In this document: positions 48,801 through 56,967 of the stretch, piece by piece | How positions within the stretch are numbered: position 1 is the first letter of the stretch | Layout of the letters: every line of letters starts with the position of its first letter | Source: F23-B02 sp963625685 | GTDB lineage: Bacteria > Bacillota > Clostridia > Oscillospirales > Oscillospiraceae | NCBI GenBank assembly: GCA_963625685.1 | Contig: CAVFTR010000001.1 | Span: forward strand, 124,001 to 188,000 | Direction: 5' to 3' | DNA: 64,000 nt | Notes under the pieces: generated by a model | What the model saw: only the letters and a program-made list of their open reading frames with translations | Database searches by the model: none | Told to the model about the DNA's origin: nothing | Made by a program: the position numbers and the translations under genes

Positions 48801-49907
48801 ATGGAGTCTAACCTCCTGAAGCTCGACGAGCTGGGCCACGATGACCCGACCATGATCCGCATGCTCGAGGACGCGACTGGCGTCAACGCCCGCGAGATAC
48901 TGCTGTCTGACCCGGACACCATGAAGATATTCACAACGCCGACCGTTCTCGGCCTTCCCGACGACGATGATATCATCGGAAAGACCGGCAGCATCGGCAT
49001 ACCGGAGTTCGGCACCGGCTTTACGCGCCAGATGCTCGTCGACACGCAGCCGACGCAGTTCGATACGCTCGTGCGCCTGTCGGGCTTTTCCCACGGCACC
49101 GACGTCTGGGCGGGAAACATCCGCGACCTCATAGTAAACGGCATAGCCACGGTCAACGAGACCGTCGGCTGCCGTGACGATATCATGCTCTATCTCATCC
49201 AAAAGGGCATGGAGCCCTCGCTCGCGTTCAAGACCATGGAGGCCGTGCGTAAGGGCAAGGTCAAGAAAAGCGGCGAGTTCCCGGGGGACGCGGAGGCGCA
49301 GATGCGCTCGCTCGACGTGCCCGACTGGTATATCGAGTCCTGCCGCAAGATAGCCTACCTCTTCCCGAAGGCACACGCTGTCGCGTATGTCATGATGGCC
49401 TTCCGCATCGCGTGGTTCAAGGTACACGAGCCGCTGGCGTTTTACAGCGCATATTTCTACCGCCGAAGTCAGAAAAACAGCTTTGACGCGGAGATGATGA
49501 CGGCGGGGCTTGACGAGGTACGCAAAAAGATATATGATCTGCGCCAAAAGGAAGACGCGACCGCCAACGAGGACAGCATACTCACGACGCTTGAATCGGT
49601 CTATGAATTTTACATGCGCGGCTTTGAGTTTGCGCCGATAGACCTGTACGAGTCGAGCGCGACGAAGTTCAGGATAACCGGCGACGGCAGGCTGAGGCCT
49701 CCGTTCGTTGCGATAGCCGGCCTCGGCGAGACGGCGGCCATCGATCTTGAAAGCTGCACCAAAAACGGTCAGACCTATATATCCGTCGAGGAGGTCAGCG
49801 CAGCCTGCCCCAAGGTCAGCACGACCCACCTTGAGGTCCTGCGCCGCATGGGGGCCTTCGGCGAGATGCCGGAGAGCTCGCAGATAAATCTCTTCGAGGG
49901 CTTTTAA
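45897..49907 (+). CDS. polC: DNA polymerase III alpha subunit, PolC type
   Basis: Replicative polymerase of low-GC Gram-positive bacteria, with built-in 3'-5' proofreading. In order the 1336-residue protein has a short N-terminal domain, a Pro/Ala/Ser linker (about 82-105), an OB fold (about 120-210), the PHP domain (VELHVHTRFSALD near 222) interrupted by the DEDD exonuclease (MVAFDIETTGLN near 308), then palm/fingers with the zinc-binding CPACKHSEFI and CPDCG, and motifs such as PDIDLNFSGEY. It is about 100 residues shorter than the Bacillus protein, mostly at the N terminus. The start is TTG, with AAAGGA nine bases upstream. Confidence 0.96.
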   Translation: MSEHTSFLEIFPGVSAHASSCGGLEKAYVTDVEISLEAGTMSVRAHFARTPAPAELDAICTSLYADYGLHARITADSPEAKKPASSVPAPSAAAPASSGGSGKVLMGHSIKKTPTPMGELNQDSGRVAIEGDVFEVSSRKLKKRDGAMLSFDITDLTGSIRVVQFLRSEDDQSIINKINVGDHLIVNGFVTYSRYDEDIILTPKDIVVGKKYIRPDNAEEKRVELHVHTRFSALDALTDPAAIVKRAAYWGHPAIAVTDHGVLQAFPDMWKASRKHGVKIIYGCECYFVNDMDGSLAVHGSSDRDMNDEMVAFDIETTGLNAGSDRMTEIGAVIYAGGEIKETFNTFVDPGMHIPAEITQLTGIRDCDVKGAPSEAEAMKSFLDFVGGRPIVAHNADFDTGFMSAAASRSGLEFEPVYIDTLALSHALLPDLKRHKLDIVSNRLSLPEFNHHRASDDALVVARIMGRFLPMLAKEGARTVNDIQEVYARIKPADHARSRHMILLVKNRTGLKNLYELVSQSYLKYFYKTPTMPKSLLIKHREGLLIGSACGMGELYGAVMHGASDSELRRIASFYDYLEIQPLGNNGFLVDNGVVSDISVLQDYNRRILEIGRQLNKPVIAASDVHFLDAEDEQYRKILQAAKKFSDADRGCPIFFRTTDEMLREFDYLGEETAREVVIKNPRAIADMVDDIELLPKDLYPPKIENSARDLRDLVYGRMTEIYGDDPPEIVKTRVDTELKTILDHNYDVIYMSAQKLVQNSLEHGYLVGSRGSVGSSIVAYMSGITEVNSLPPHYVCPACKHSEFITDGSYGCGADMPPKNCPDCGTLMRQDGFDIPFETFLGFPGNEKTPDIDLNFSGEYQAQAHKYTEELFGSDHVFRAGTIGTLAEKTAYGYVKKYLEERNIKVTKVEENRLAKGLVGVKRTTGQHPGGLVVIPQDMDVTDFCPVQHPADDPNSGIVTTHFEYHCMESNLLKLDELGHDDPTMIRMLEDATGVNAREILLSDPDTMKIFTTPTVLGLPDDDDIIGKTGSIGIPEFGTGFTRQMLVDTQPTQFDTLVRLSGFSHGTDVWAGNIRDLIVNGIATVNETVGCRDDIMLYLIQKGMEPSLAFKTMEAVRKGKVKKSGEFPGDAEAQMRSLDVPDWYIESCRKIAYLFPKAHAVAYVMMAFRIAWFKVHEPLAFYSAYFYRRSQKNSFDAEMMTAGLDEVRKKIYDLRQKEDATANEDSILTTLESVYEFYMRGFEFAPIDLYESSATKFRITGDGRLRPPFVAIAGLGETAAIDLESCTKNGQTYISVEEVSAACPKVSTTHLEVLRRMGAFGEMPESSQINLFEGF

Positions 49908-49943
49908 ATAAACGCAGTATTAAACAGAAGGAAGGCGTTTCCG

Positions 49944-51170
49944 ATAAAGATATTCAGCTCACGCTCTAACGGAAATCATACGCAGAGCGATAACGTTGAC
50001 GGGGAAAAAACCAAAAAGCCCCGTAATAAGAAAAAAGCTCTAAAGATCGCCGCGGCGGTCCTGCTCGTGCTTGCGGCGATGTACACCTTCGTCGTGTATA
50101 CGAGCGTGCCGTTTGTAAAAAACCTGCGCGAGGCGTATATAGAAACGGCGATGACCACGATGAGCCATAAGTGGCTCGCCGAGTGGATATTCCCCGAAAG
50201 CGTCATAGACGAGGTCATGGACAAGCTCAATGCCGAGCGCGCCGCGCAGATAGGCATCGAGAGCAAGTGGAAGGACGAGAAGGAAGAGAAAAACTCGGAG
50301 ACCATCTACGATATGTTCGATGAGCTCGATAAGGATTCCTTCGAGGCCTATCTTAAGGATAATCCCGGCTACAACAGATCCGACTGGCGGCAGATATGCA
50401 TAAACAAGGCCGGAATTGACGACGAGGGCACGACCATAATGACAAAGCAGGGCGATCAGGTGCTCGCACTCGACGCCAATAACCAGCTGCTCATCGTCCG
50501 TGTCAAGGGCACGGGCTATATGGGCGTTCTGGCGATACTCAAGGATGCGTCCGCGCTGCGCTGCTGTCCCGCGGAAAACCTGGGGGTCATCGGCGAGTTC
50601 CTCGGCGATCTCGTGCCCAGGTGCGGCGGCGTGCTCGGCGTGAACGCCAGCGGCTTTTCCGACTATCAGGGCGTCGGCAACGGCGGCAAGCTGAAGGGCT
50701 ACGCGATGTGCAGCGGCGTGGAATACGGCAAGCATTTTGACAACAGCCGCAAGCGCCTCGAGCTGCGCAGCGACGATAAGCTATACATAGTCGACGCCAG
50801 CACCGAGACAGACAGCCAGACGCGCGACGCGGTCGAGTTCAGACCCGCGCTCATAATAGACGGCGTAAGCCTGATAAACGAGCAGTCCGCCTTCCGCTCG
50901 ATACAGCCGCGGACCATCGTCGGCCAGTCCAGGGACGGGGATATCCTGCTGCTCGTCATCGAGGGCCGACTTGTCGGCCGCTCGCTCGGCATCGGCCTGC
51001 CGGACTGTGCAAAGATCATGCAGCGCTATGATGCGTATCAGGCGATGAACATGGACGGCGGCACGAGCTCCGTGATGTGGTATAAGGGCGAGTATATAAC
51101 CAAGTGCTCAAATCCCGTCATTTCAAGCCGCTATCTGCCAAACGCATGGGTCTACGGAAACGCGGCATAA
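49944..51170 (+). CDS. Membrane-anchored phosphodiester glycosidase domain protein, copy 1 (apparent ATA start)
   Basis: A protein of about 408 residues with a basic cytoplasmic N terminus, one membrane segment, a charged helical stalk and a C-terminal NAGPA/DUF2233 domain (GVLGVNASGFSDYQGVGNGG; MNMDGGTSSVMWY). Such domains hydrolyse sugar phosphodiesters and occur in surface-polysaccharide systems. Aligning with the tandem paralog places the start at ATAAAGATATTC, where the paralog has ATGAAGATATTC, and AAGGAAGG lies seven bases upstream. No ATG, GTG or TTG is available between the polC stop and the GTG at 50067, which lies inside the membrane segment. Confidence 0.72.
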   Translation: MKIFSSRSNGNHTQSDNVDGEKTKKPRNKKKALKIAAAVLLVLAAMYTFVVYTSVPFVKNLREAYIETAMTTMSHKWLAEWIFPESVIDEVMDKLNAERAAQIGIESKWKDEKEEKNSETIYDMFDELDKDSFEAYLKDNPGYNRSDWRQICINKAGIDDEGTTIMTKQGDQVLALDANNQLLIVRVKGTGYMGVLAILKDASALRCCPAENLGVIGEFLGDLVPRCGGVLGVNASGFSDYQGVGNGGKLKGYAMCSGVEYGKHFDNSRKRLELRSDDKLYIVDASTETDSQTRDAVEFRPALIIDGVSLINEQSAFRSIQPRTIVGQSRDGDILLLVIEGRLVGRSLGIGLPDCAKIMQRYDAYQAMNMDGGTSSVMWYKGEYITKCSNPVISSRYLPNAWVYGNAA

Positions 51171-51252
51171 TATGCGGAACTTTTTTTGAGGCGTATCGTC
51201 TGAAGGCTTGCAGTGATCCAACCCCAGCTTGATAAGAAAGAAATTAGCTTCC

Positions 51253-52665
51253 ATGAAGATATTCAGTTCAAAATCCACAAGGGACGCAAGGTCCTCCTCC
51301 GGCATGGCAGAGCCGGCGCGCGTCAAGGCTTCGCCGTCCGGGCATGAGCATGTGCGCCATGAAAACGTAAGACGTGAAAATGTGCGCTCAGAGCCCGCGC
51401 GGCCCGCGGCAGCGAGACCGGCGCCTCAGCGTCCCGAGACGGTGCGCCGGGCGGCGGCACGCACGTCCGACGTTGACGAAAGGCTGCGCGAAAGAGCGGC
51501 CAAGACCAGGAAAAAGCGGAAGACCGCCAGACGCAGAAAGAGATCCATCGTCTTTTTGAGCATCCTCGCCGTCCTCGCGGGGCTCTACAGCTTCGTCGTC
51601 TACAGCAGCGTCCCGTTTATCAAGAACCTGCGCGATGCGTACATCGAAACGGCCATGCAGACGATGAGCCATCAGTGGCTTGCCCAGATGTTCTTCCCCG
51701 ACGATGTTATCGCCGAGGTCATGGGCAGGGTAAACGAAGCAAACGACGCGCAGAAGGGCATCGAAAGCAAGTGGACGCATGCCGTCGAGGAAAAGGACGA
51801 CAGCAGCTTCTACGAGCTTTTCGACGAGATCGATAAAAGCTCGTTCGAGGAATACCTCAAGGCGCACCCCGAGCATGACAGGAGCGACCTCATGTCCATA
51901 GACATAAACGAGGCCGGACTTGACGATAACGGAACGACGATAAAGACAAAGCAGGGCGATCAGGTGCTCGCTGTCAACGCGAAAAAGGGCGTGCTGCTCG
52001 TGCGCATAAAGGGCTCGGGCTATATGGGCGTTCTCGCCATCCTCAAGGATTCGTCAAAGATACGCTGCTGCGCCGCCGCGCACATAGGCAGCTACGGCGA
52101 GCTGCTCGAGGATTTCGTCCCCAGAGTCGGCGGCATAATCGGCATGAACGCCAGCGGCTTTTACGATCCCGACGGCGTCGGCAACGGCGGCACGGTCGAC
52201 GGCCTTGCCATATGCGAGGGCAGGGAGTACGGCTCTCACGTCACCTACGGCAGAAAGCGCGTCGAGTTCAGAAGCGACGACAAAATGTACATAGTCGACG
52301 CGGATACGGGGATAAGCTCCGATGTAAGGGACGCCGTGGAATTCCAGCCGGCGCTCATAATAGACGGCAAAGCGCTCATCGACCAGCAGACGGGCTTCCG
52401 CTCCATCCAGCCGCGCGCCATGATAGCTCAGGCCAGAGACGGCGACGTTATGCTCATGGTCATAGAGGGACGCCTTGTCGGCCGCTCGCTCGGCGTCGGC
52501 CTGCCGGACTGCACCGAGATACTCATGGGCTATGACGCGTATCAGGCGATGAACATGGACGGCGGCACGAGCGCCGTCATGTGGTACGACGGCGAGTATA
52601 TAACAAAATGCTCGAACCCCGCGATAAGCTGCCGCTACCTGCCCAACGCGTGGATATACGGATAA
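51253..52665 (+). CDS. Membrane-anchored phosphodiester glycosidase domain protein, copy 2
   Basis: A 470-residue paralog of the preceding gene with the same architecture: MKIFSSKSTRD start, a longer Arg/Ala/Glu-rich cytoplasmic tail (about 10-100), one membrane segment (SIVFLSILAVLAGLYSFVVY), a stalk beginning YIETAMQTMSHQWLAQ, and the NAGPA/DUF2233 domain (GMNASGFYDPDGVGNGG; MNMDGGTSAVMWY). The two proteins are similar throughout, so this is a tandem duplication. The ribosome site is weak (AAGAAAG). The enzymatic target, perhaps a wall or capsule polymer, is inferred from the domain only. Confidence 0.82.
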   Translation: MKIFSSKSTRDARSSSGMAEPARVKASPSGHEHVRHENVRRENVRSEPARPAAARPAPQRPETVRRAAARTSDVDERLRERAAKTRKKRKTARRRKRSIVFLSILAVLAGLYSFVVYSSVPFIKNLRDAYIETAMQTMSHQWLAQMFFPDDVIAEVMGRVNEANDAQKGIESKWTHAVEEKDDSSFYELFDEIDKSSFEEYLKAHPEHDRSDLMSIDINEAGLDDNGTTIKTKQGDQVLAVNAKKGVLLVRIKGSGYMGVLAILKDSSKIRCCAAAHIGSYGELLEDFVPRVGGIIGMNASGFYDPDGVGNGGTVDGLAICEGREYGSHVTYGRKRVEFRSDDKMYIVDADTGISSDVRDAVEFQPALIIDGKALIDQQTGFRSIQPRAMIAQARDGDVMLMVIEGRLVGRSLGVGLPDCTEILMGYDAYQAMNMDGGTSAVMWYDGEYITKCSNPAISCRYLPNAWIYG

Positions 52666-52693
52666 ATAAAACCGCCTCCGGGCGGTTTTATTT
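52664..52693 (+). terminator. Intrinsic terminator after the glycosidase pair
   Basis: AAATAAAACCGCC and GGCGGTTTTATTT form a perfect 13-bp stem with loop TCCG, starting at the stop codon. Confidence 0.92.
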
Positions 52694-52715
52694 AATTGTA
52701 TATTTAAATGTATAT

Positions 52716-52743
52716 TTGACAAATCACATTATTGTGATATAAA
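52716..52743 (+). promoter_or_regulatory. Promoter of the trmH-like gene with internal inverted repeat
   Basis: A perfect TTGACA and TATAAA are separated by 16 bases. The spacer holds ATCACA/TGTGAT (52723-52728, 52733-52738), a 6-bp inverted repeat with a 4-base centre that touches the -10 element. The -10 ends ten bases before the start codon, so the message would have almost no leader. Confidence 0.75.
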
Positions 52744-52752
52744 TTATTTCTT

Positions 52753-53502
52753 ATGGAAAAGATAAGCTCGAGAAAAAATAGAATAATATGCCACATGCGC
52801 TCGGTGGCCTCGAGCGCGCAGTACCGCTCGGAATGCGGCCAATTCATATGCGACGGAGAGAAGACGCTCAGGGAGGCTGTCGAGTACGGTGCCGCGATAC
52901 GGCAGGTGCTGTGGCGCGAGGGAGCGCAGACGATGGAGCTTGCGCCGCAGATCGAGCAGCTGTGCGCGCCGCCTGAGCTCGTGGAATACGCCTCGCCACT
53001 GCGCTCGGGTCCGGGGCCCGTGTTCACGGTCGATATCCCGCCCGAGGACCGCGCCGGGCGCATAATGCGCGCCGTCGTTATCGAAAATCTTCAGGACCCG
53101 GGCAACGTCGGAACGATAATCAGAAGCGCGAACGCCTTCGGCATCGACGCCGTGATCATGGTCGGCGCATGCGCCGATCTGTACAATCCGAAGACCGTGC
53201 GCGCAAGCATGGGCGCGATCTTCCGCCAGAGAGTGCTGAAAATGAGCATTGAAGAGCTCGACGAGCTTACGAGCAGCCAGTGCCTGCCGCTGTTCGGCGC
53301 TGCGCTGAGCGATAAGGCCGCCGATATCCGCAGCGCGGAGCTTCACAGAAGCGCCGTGGCCATAGGCAGCGAGGGCAGGGGGCTTTCCCGCGAGCTTCTC
53401 GATATCTGCGGAGGAGAGCTCATAATCCCGATGGACCCGCGGTCTGAGTCGCTCAACGCGGCGATAGCGGCGTCGGTCATCATGTGGGAAATGTCGAGGT
53501 AG
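52753..53502 (+). CDS. TrmH/SpoU-family RNA 2'-O-methyltransferase
   Basis: A 249-residue SPOUT-class methyltransferase using S-adenosylmethionine. An N-terminal substrate-binding domain (about 1-95; FICDGEKTLREAVEYG) is followed by the knotted catalytic domain with LQDPGNVGTIIRSANAFG, AIGSEGRGLS and IPMDPRSESLNAAIAAS. Relatives modify 23S rRNA or tRNA ribose; the exact target is not determined. No Shine-Dalgarno sequence precedes the ATG, and the promoter is only ten bases away. dprA follows after three bases. Confidence 0.92.
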   Translation: MEKISSRKNRIICHMRSVASSAQYRSECGQFICDGEKTLREAVEYGAAIRQVLWREGAQTMELAPQIEQLCAPPELVEYASPLRSGPGPVFTVDIPPEDRAGRIMRAVVIENLQDPGNVGTIIRSANAFGIDAVIMVGACADLYNPKTVRASMGAIFRQRVLKMSIEELDELTSSQCLPLFGAALSDKAADIRSAELHRSAVAIGSEGRGLSRELLDICGGELIIPMDPRSESLNAAIAASVIMWEMSR

Positions 53503-53505
53503 CGT

Positions 53506-54714
53506 ATGAATGATGTTATTTACTGGCTTTGGCTGTCGACCTCGCCGCGTATAGGACCCAGAGCGATAAGCTCGCTGCTTAACTATTACGGCGGGCCTGA
53601 GCAGATGTATTTTGCGCCGCTCGGCGAGATAACGCGGCTTTTGCCCCGCAATATCGAGGGAGCCGAGGAGCTTGAAAAGCGTGATCTCGACGCGGCGAAG
53701 AAAATTTTTGAAAGGTGCGACAATGACGGCATAGACGTCATAACGCTCAATGAGGAGACCTATCCCGAGCGCCTGCGCAATATCCACCTGCCGCCGGCGG
53801 TAATATATGTCAAGGGAAAGCTGCCCGATATGGACGCAGAGCCCGCCATAGCGGTCATAGGCACGCGCAAGGCGACGCCCTACGGCGTGAAAATGGGCAT
53901 GCGCCTCGGCTATGAGATAGCAAAATGCGGCGCGATGGTGATATCGGGCCTTACCATGGGCATAGATTCGGCTGCCGCCGAGGGCGCTCTTATGGCAGAC
54001 GGCAGGGTCATCGGCGTTCTGGGGCTTCCGCATGAGCTGGATAAGAGCCGCTTTTCGCAGGATGTGGTCATGCACGGCGCGCTCATAAGCGAGTACGCGC
54101 CCGGAACAAAGCCCTACAGCTCGTTTTTCCGCGCAAGAAACAGAATAACGAGCGGACTTTCGCTCGGCGTCGCCGTCGTCGAGGCTCCGCTCAGGAGCGG
54201 AACGCGGCTTTTCGTAAACGAGGCCGCCGAGCAGGGCAAGGAGATCTTCGCCGTCCCCGGCAACGCCGATCAGCCCAACTGCGAGGGCACGAACCTTCTT
54301 ATAAAGGAGGGCGCAAAGCCCGTGACCAACGGCTGGGAGGTGGTCAACGAATTTGCCGCGCTCTACCCGGATAAGATAAGAAAAGCGGAATTTGATCTGC
54401 CTGCGGGAGCCATCCCCAAGACGGGCGTTAAGCCTCAAAAAGAGCCGCGTGCCGAAAAAAGAGCGAAAAAAGTTGTTGACAAGGCACCCGCCGCGGCTTA
54501 TATTGACTTGCAGAAACAATTGGAGAGCCTGAGTCCGAGCCAGCTGAAGATAATCGGAGCGATGGAGGAGCAGTCGGTGCACGTCGATACCATCATCGAG
54601 CGCAGCGGCGTCGCGCCCGCAAGGGTGCTGGCCGAGCTCACGCTTTTGCAGATAAAGGGCTATGTCCGGCAGGAGACGGGCAAACGCTTTAGTTTAAATA
54701 TCAAGATGAAATGA
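53506..54714 (+). CDS. dprA: DNA processing protein DprA
   Basis: Loads RecA on single-stranded DNA taken up in transformation. The 402-residue protein has an N-terminal helical part, a Rossmann-like core with AVIGTRKATPYGVKMG, VISGLTMGIDSAAAEGAL and IFAVPGNADQPNCEGTNLL, and a C-terminal winged-helix domain (about 345-402) after a Lys-rich linker. GAGGTAG lies upstream. Its place before topA is standard in Firmicutes. No other competence genes are in the window. Confidence 0.95.
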   Translation: MNDVIYWLWLSTSPRIGPRAISSLLNYYGGPEQMYFAPLGEITRLLPRNIEGAEELEKRDLDAAKKIFERCDNDGIDVITLNEETYPERLRNIHLPPAVIYVKGKLPDMDAEPAIAVIGTRKATPYGVKMGMRLGYEIAKCGAMVISGLTMGIDSAAAEGALMADGRVIGVLGLPHELDKSRFSQDVVMHGALISEYAPGTKPYSSFFRARNRITSGLSLGVAVVEAPLRSGTRLFVNEAAEQGKEIFAVPGNADQPNCEGTNLLIKEGAKPVTNGWEVVNEFAALYPDKIRKAEFDLPAGAIPKTGVKPQKEPRAEKRAKKVVDKAPAAAYIDLQKQLESLSPSQLKIIGAMEEQSVHVDTIIERSGVAPARVLAELTLLQIKGYVRQETGKRFSLNIKMK

Positions 54715-54723
54715 GGATACCCG

Positions 54724-56967
54724 ATGCCCAGTGCAAAAAAGAATCTGGTCATAGTCGAGTCGCCCGCAAAGGCCAAGACTATCGAGAAATATCTCGGAAG
54801 CGACTATAAGGTCGTCGCGTCCATGGGTCACCTGCGCGATCTGCCCAAGAGCACCCTTGGAATTGACATAGAAAACGATTTCGAGCCCAGGTATATCCCA
54901 GTCAAGGACCACAAGGATATCATCGACGAGCTCAAAAAGCTCAGCAAAAATTCAAAGACCGTCTATCTCGCGACCGACCCCGACCGCGAGGGCGAGGCCA
55001 TTTCATGGCATCTCAAGGAGCTGCTGGCCCTCCCCGACGAGAGAGCCAGACGCGTTACCTTCAACGAGATAACCAAAAAGGTCGTCACGGAGAGCATCGG
55101 CAGGCCCCGCGATATCGACAATAATCTTGTCGACGCGCAGCAGGCGCGCAGACTGCTCGACCGCCTCGTAGGCTATAAGCTCTCGCCGCTGCTGTGGAAG
55201 AAGATCCGCCGCGGCCTGTCGGCGGGCAGAGTCCAGTCTGTCGCGACGCGCATGGTCGTTGACCGCGAAAACGAGATAAGAAGCTTCGTCAGCGAGGAGT
55301 ACTGGCTGCTCGACGCGATGCTCGAAAGCGAGAGCAGCGCAAAATTCACCGCCCGCTTCTACGGCAGGGACGGAAAAAAGCTTGAGCTCAGGAGCGAGGA
55401 TGAGGTCAAGGCCGTCATAAACGCAACAAGGGACGAGCCCTTCAGGGTCAGCACGGTCAAGCGCGGCAAAAAGCAGCGCAGCCCCTCGCCCCCGTTTATC
55501 ACCTCGACCCTCCAGCAGGAGGCCAGCCGCCGCCTCGGTATGACGCCGCGACGCACCATGTCCATCGCCCAGCAGCTTTATGAGGGCGTGGATATCGCCG
55601 GCTACGGCACTGTAGGCCTTATAAGCTATATGAGAACGGACTCACTGCGCCTTTCCGACGAGGCGCTCATGGCGGCGAAAAACTATATAATCGAGCATTA
55701 CGGCAAGGAATATTACCACGGCTCGTTCCGTGTTTATAAGACAAAATCCGGCGCGCAGGACGCGCACGAGGCTATACGCCCGACGAATATCGAGCTGAGC
55801 CCCGACGTTGTGCGCAAGGATCTGACCCCCGAGCAATACAGGCTCTACCGCCTGATATGGGGGCGCTTCACCGCCTGTCAGATGGCAAATGCCGTGTATG
55901 ACAACGTCGTCGTCGACGTCGACTCGGCAGGCTATATCTTCCGCGCAAATTACTCGGAGCTGCGCTTTGCCGGCTACACCGCCGTGTACGAGGAGGGCAA
56001 GGACGAGGAAAGCGACGAGCCCCGCAGCAAGCTGCCGTCTCTCAACGAGGGCGAGCAGGTATATCTTGAAAAAATGCTCCCCGAGCAGCAGTTTACCCAG
56101 CCGCCCGCGCGATATACCGAGGCCACGCTCATCCGCGCGATGGAGGAAAAGGGCATAGGCCGCCCGTCGACCTACGCGCCGACCATATCGACGATAACCT
56201 CGCACGAGTATGTCGTAAAGGACGGAAAGTACCTCAAGCCCACTAATCTCGGCGAGATCGTGACTCAGCTCATGGAGGAGCGCTTCCCCGATATAGTCGA
56301 TCTTAAATTTACAAATCACATGGAAGAGGAGCTCGACGAGGTCGAGAACGGCAAGCTCTACTGGAAGGAGCTGCTGCGCAGCTTCTACGGCGGCTTCAGC
56401 GCCGAGCTCGAGGAGGCCGAGAAGGCGCTCGACGGCGTCAGGATAAAGGTCCCGGACGAGCTGAGCGACGAATACTGCGACGTCTGCGGACGTCAGATGG
56501 TCGTGAAATCCGGCCGCTTCGGCCGCTTCCTCGCATGCCCGGCTTACCCGGAATGCAGCTTTACCAAGCCCATCGTCGTCGAGATGCCCGGCAAGTGCCC
56601 CAAATGCGGCAGCCGCATACTCAAGCGCACCTCGAAAAAGGGCAACACCTACTACGCCTGCGAGCGCGGCGCGGACTGCCCCTGGCGCGGCACCGCGGCC
56701 GACGGAAGCGAGATAAAGGGCTTCATGACCTGGTACGTGCCGACAAAGGACAATTGCCCGAGCTGCGGCAAGACGCTGTTCAAGCTCAGCGGACGCGGCA
56801 GGCAGAAGCCGTTCTGCATAAACGAGGAGTGCCGCGAGTTCGTTCCCGAGGATAAGCGCGGCTATAAGAAAAAAGCCGCCGCAGGAAAGAAGACGGACGA
56901 TAAGCCCGAAAAGAAGCCGGCAAAGGCCAAAACAACATCTAAAAAAGCCAAGGAAAAAGCAACATGA
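54724..56967 (+). CDS. topA: DNA topoisomerase I
   Basis: Type IA topoisomerase that relaxes negative supercoils. The 747-residue protein has the TOPRIM domain (LVIVESPAKAKTIEKYLG; ATDPDREGEAIS), the active-site region LISYMRTDSLRLS with the catalytic Tyr, and three C-terminal zinc ribbons with Cys pairs in CDVCGRQM/CPAYPEC, CPKCGSRI/CERGADC and CPSCGKTL/CINEEC. The tail is Lys-rich. The gene overlaps trmFO by four bases. Confidence 0.97.
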   Translation: MPSAKKNLVIVESPAKAKTIEKYLGSDYKVVASMGHLRDLPKSTLGIDIENDFEPRYIPVKDHKDIIDELKKLSKNSKTVYLATDPDREGEAISWHLKELLALPDERARRVTFNEITKKVVTESIGRPRDIDNNLVDAQQARRLLDRLVGYKLSPLLWKKIRRGLSAGRVQSVATRMVVDRENEIRSFVSEEYWLLDAMLESESSAKFTARFYGRDGKKLELRSEDEVKAVINATRDEPFRVSTVKRGKKQRSPSPPFITSTLQQEASRRLGMTPRRTMSIAQQLYEGVDIAGYGTVGLISYMRTDSLRLSDEALMAAKNYIIEHYGKEYYHGSFRVYKTKSGAQDAHEAIRPTNIELSPDVVRKDLTPEQYRLYRLIWGRFTACQMANAVYDNVVVDVDSAGYIFRANYSELRFAGYTAVYEEGKDEESDEPRSKLPSLNEGEQVYLEKMLPEQQFTQPPARYTEATLIRAMEEKGIGRPSTYAPTISTITSHEYVVKDGKYLKPTNLGEIVTQLMEERFPDIVDLKFTNHMEEELDEVENGKLYWKELLRSFYGGFSAELEEAEKALDGVRIKVPDELSDEYCDVCGRQMVVKSGRFGRFLACPAYPECSFTKPIVVEMPGKCPKCGSRILKRTSKKGNTYYACERGADCPWRGTAADGSEIKGFMTWYVPTKDNCPSCGKTLFKLSGRGRQKPFCINEECREFVPEDKRGYKKKAAAGKKTDDKPEKKPAKAKTTSKKAKEKAT

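Noticed and set aside
47217..49829. An 870-codon open frame on the minus strand inside polC
   Set aside because: It is a mirror of polC caused by high-GC codon structure; the protein has no domain and is low in complexity, while polC on the other strand is complete.
52744..54582. A 612-codon minus-strand frame opposite the trmH-like gene and dprA
   Set aside because: It spans two well-supported genes on the other strand, with no promoter or ribosome site and a biased composition.
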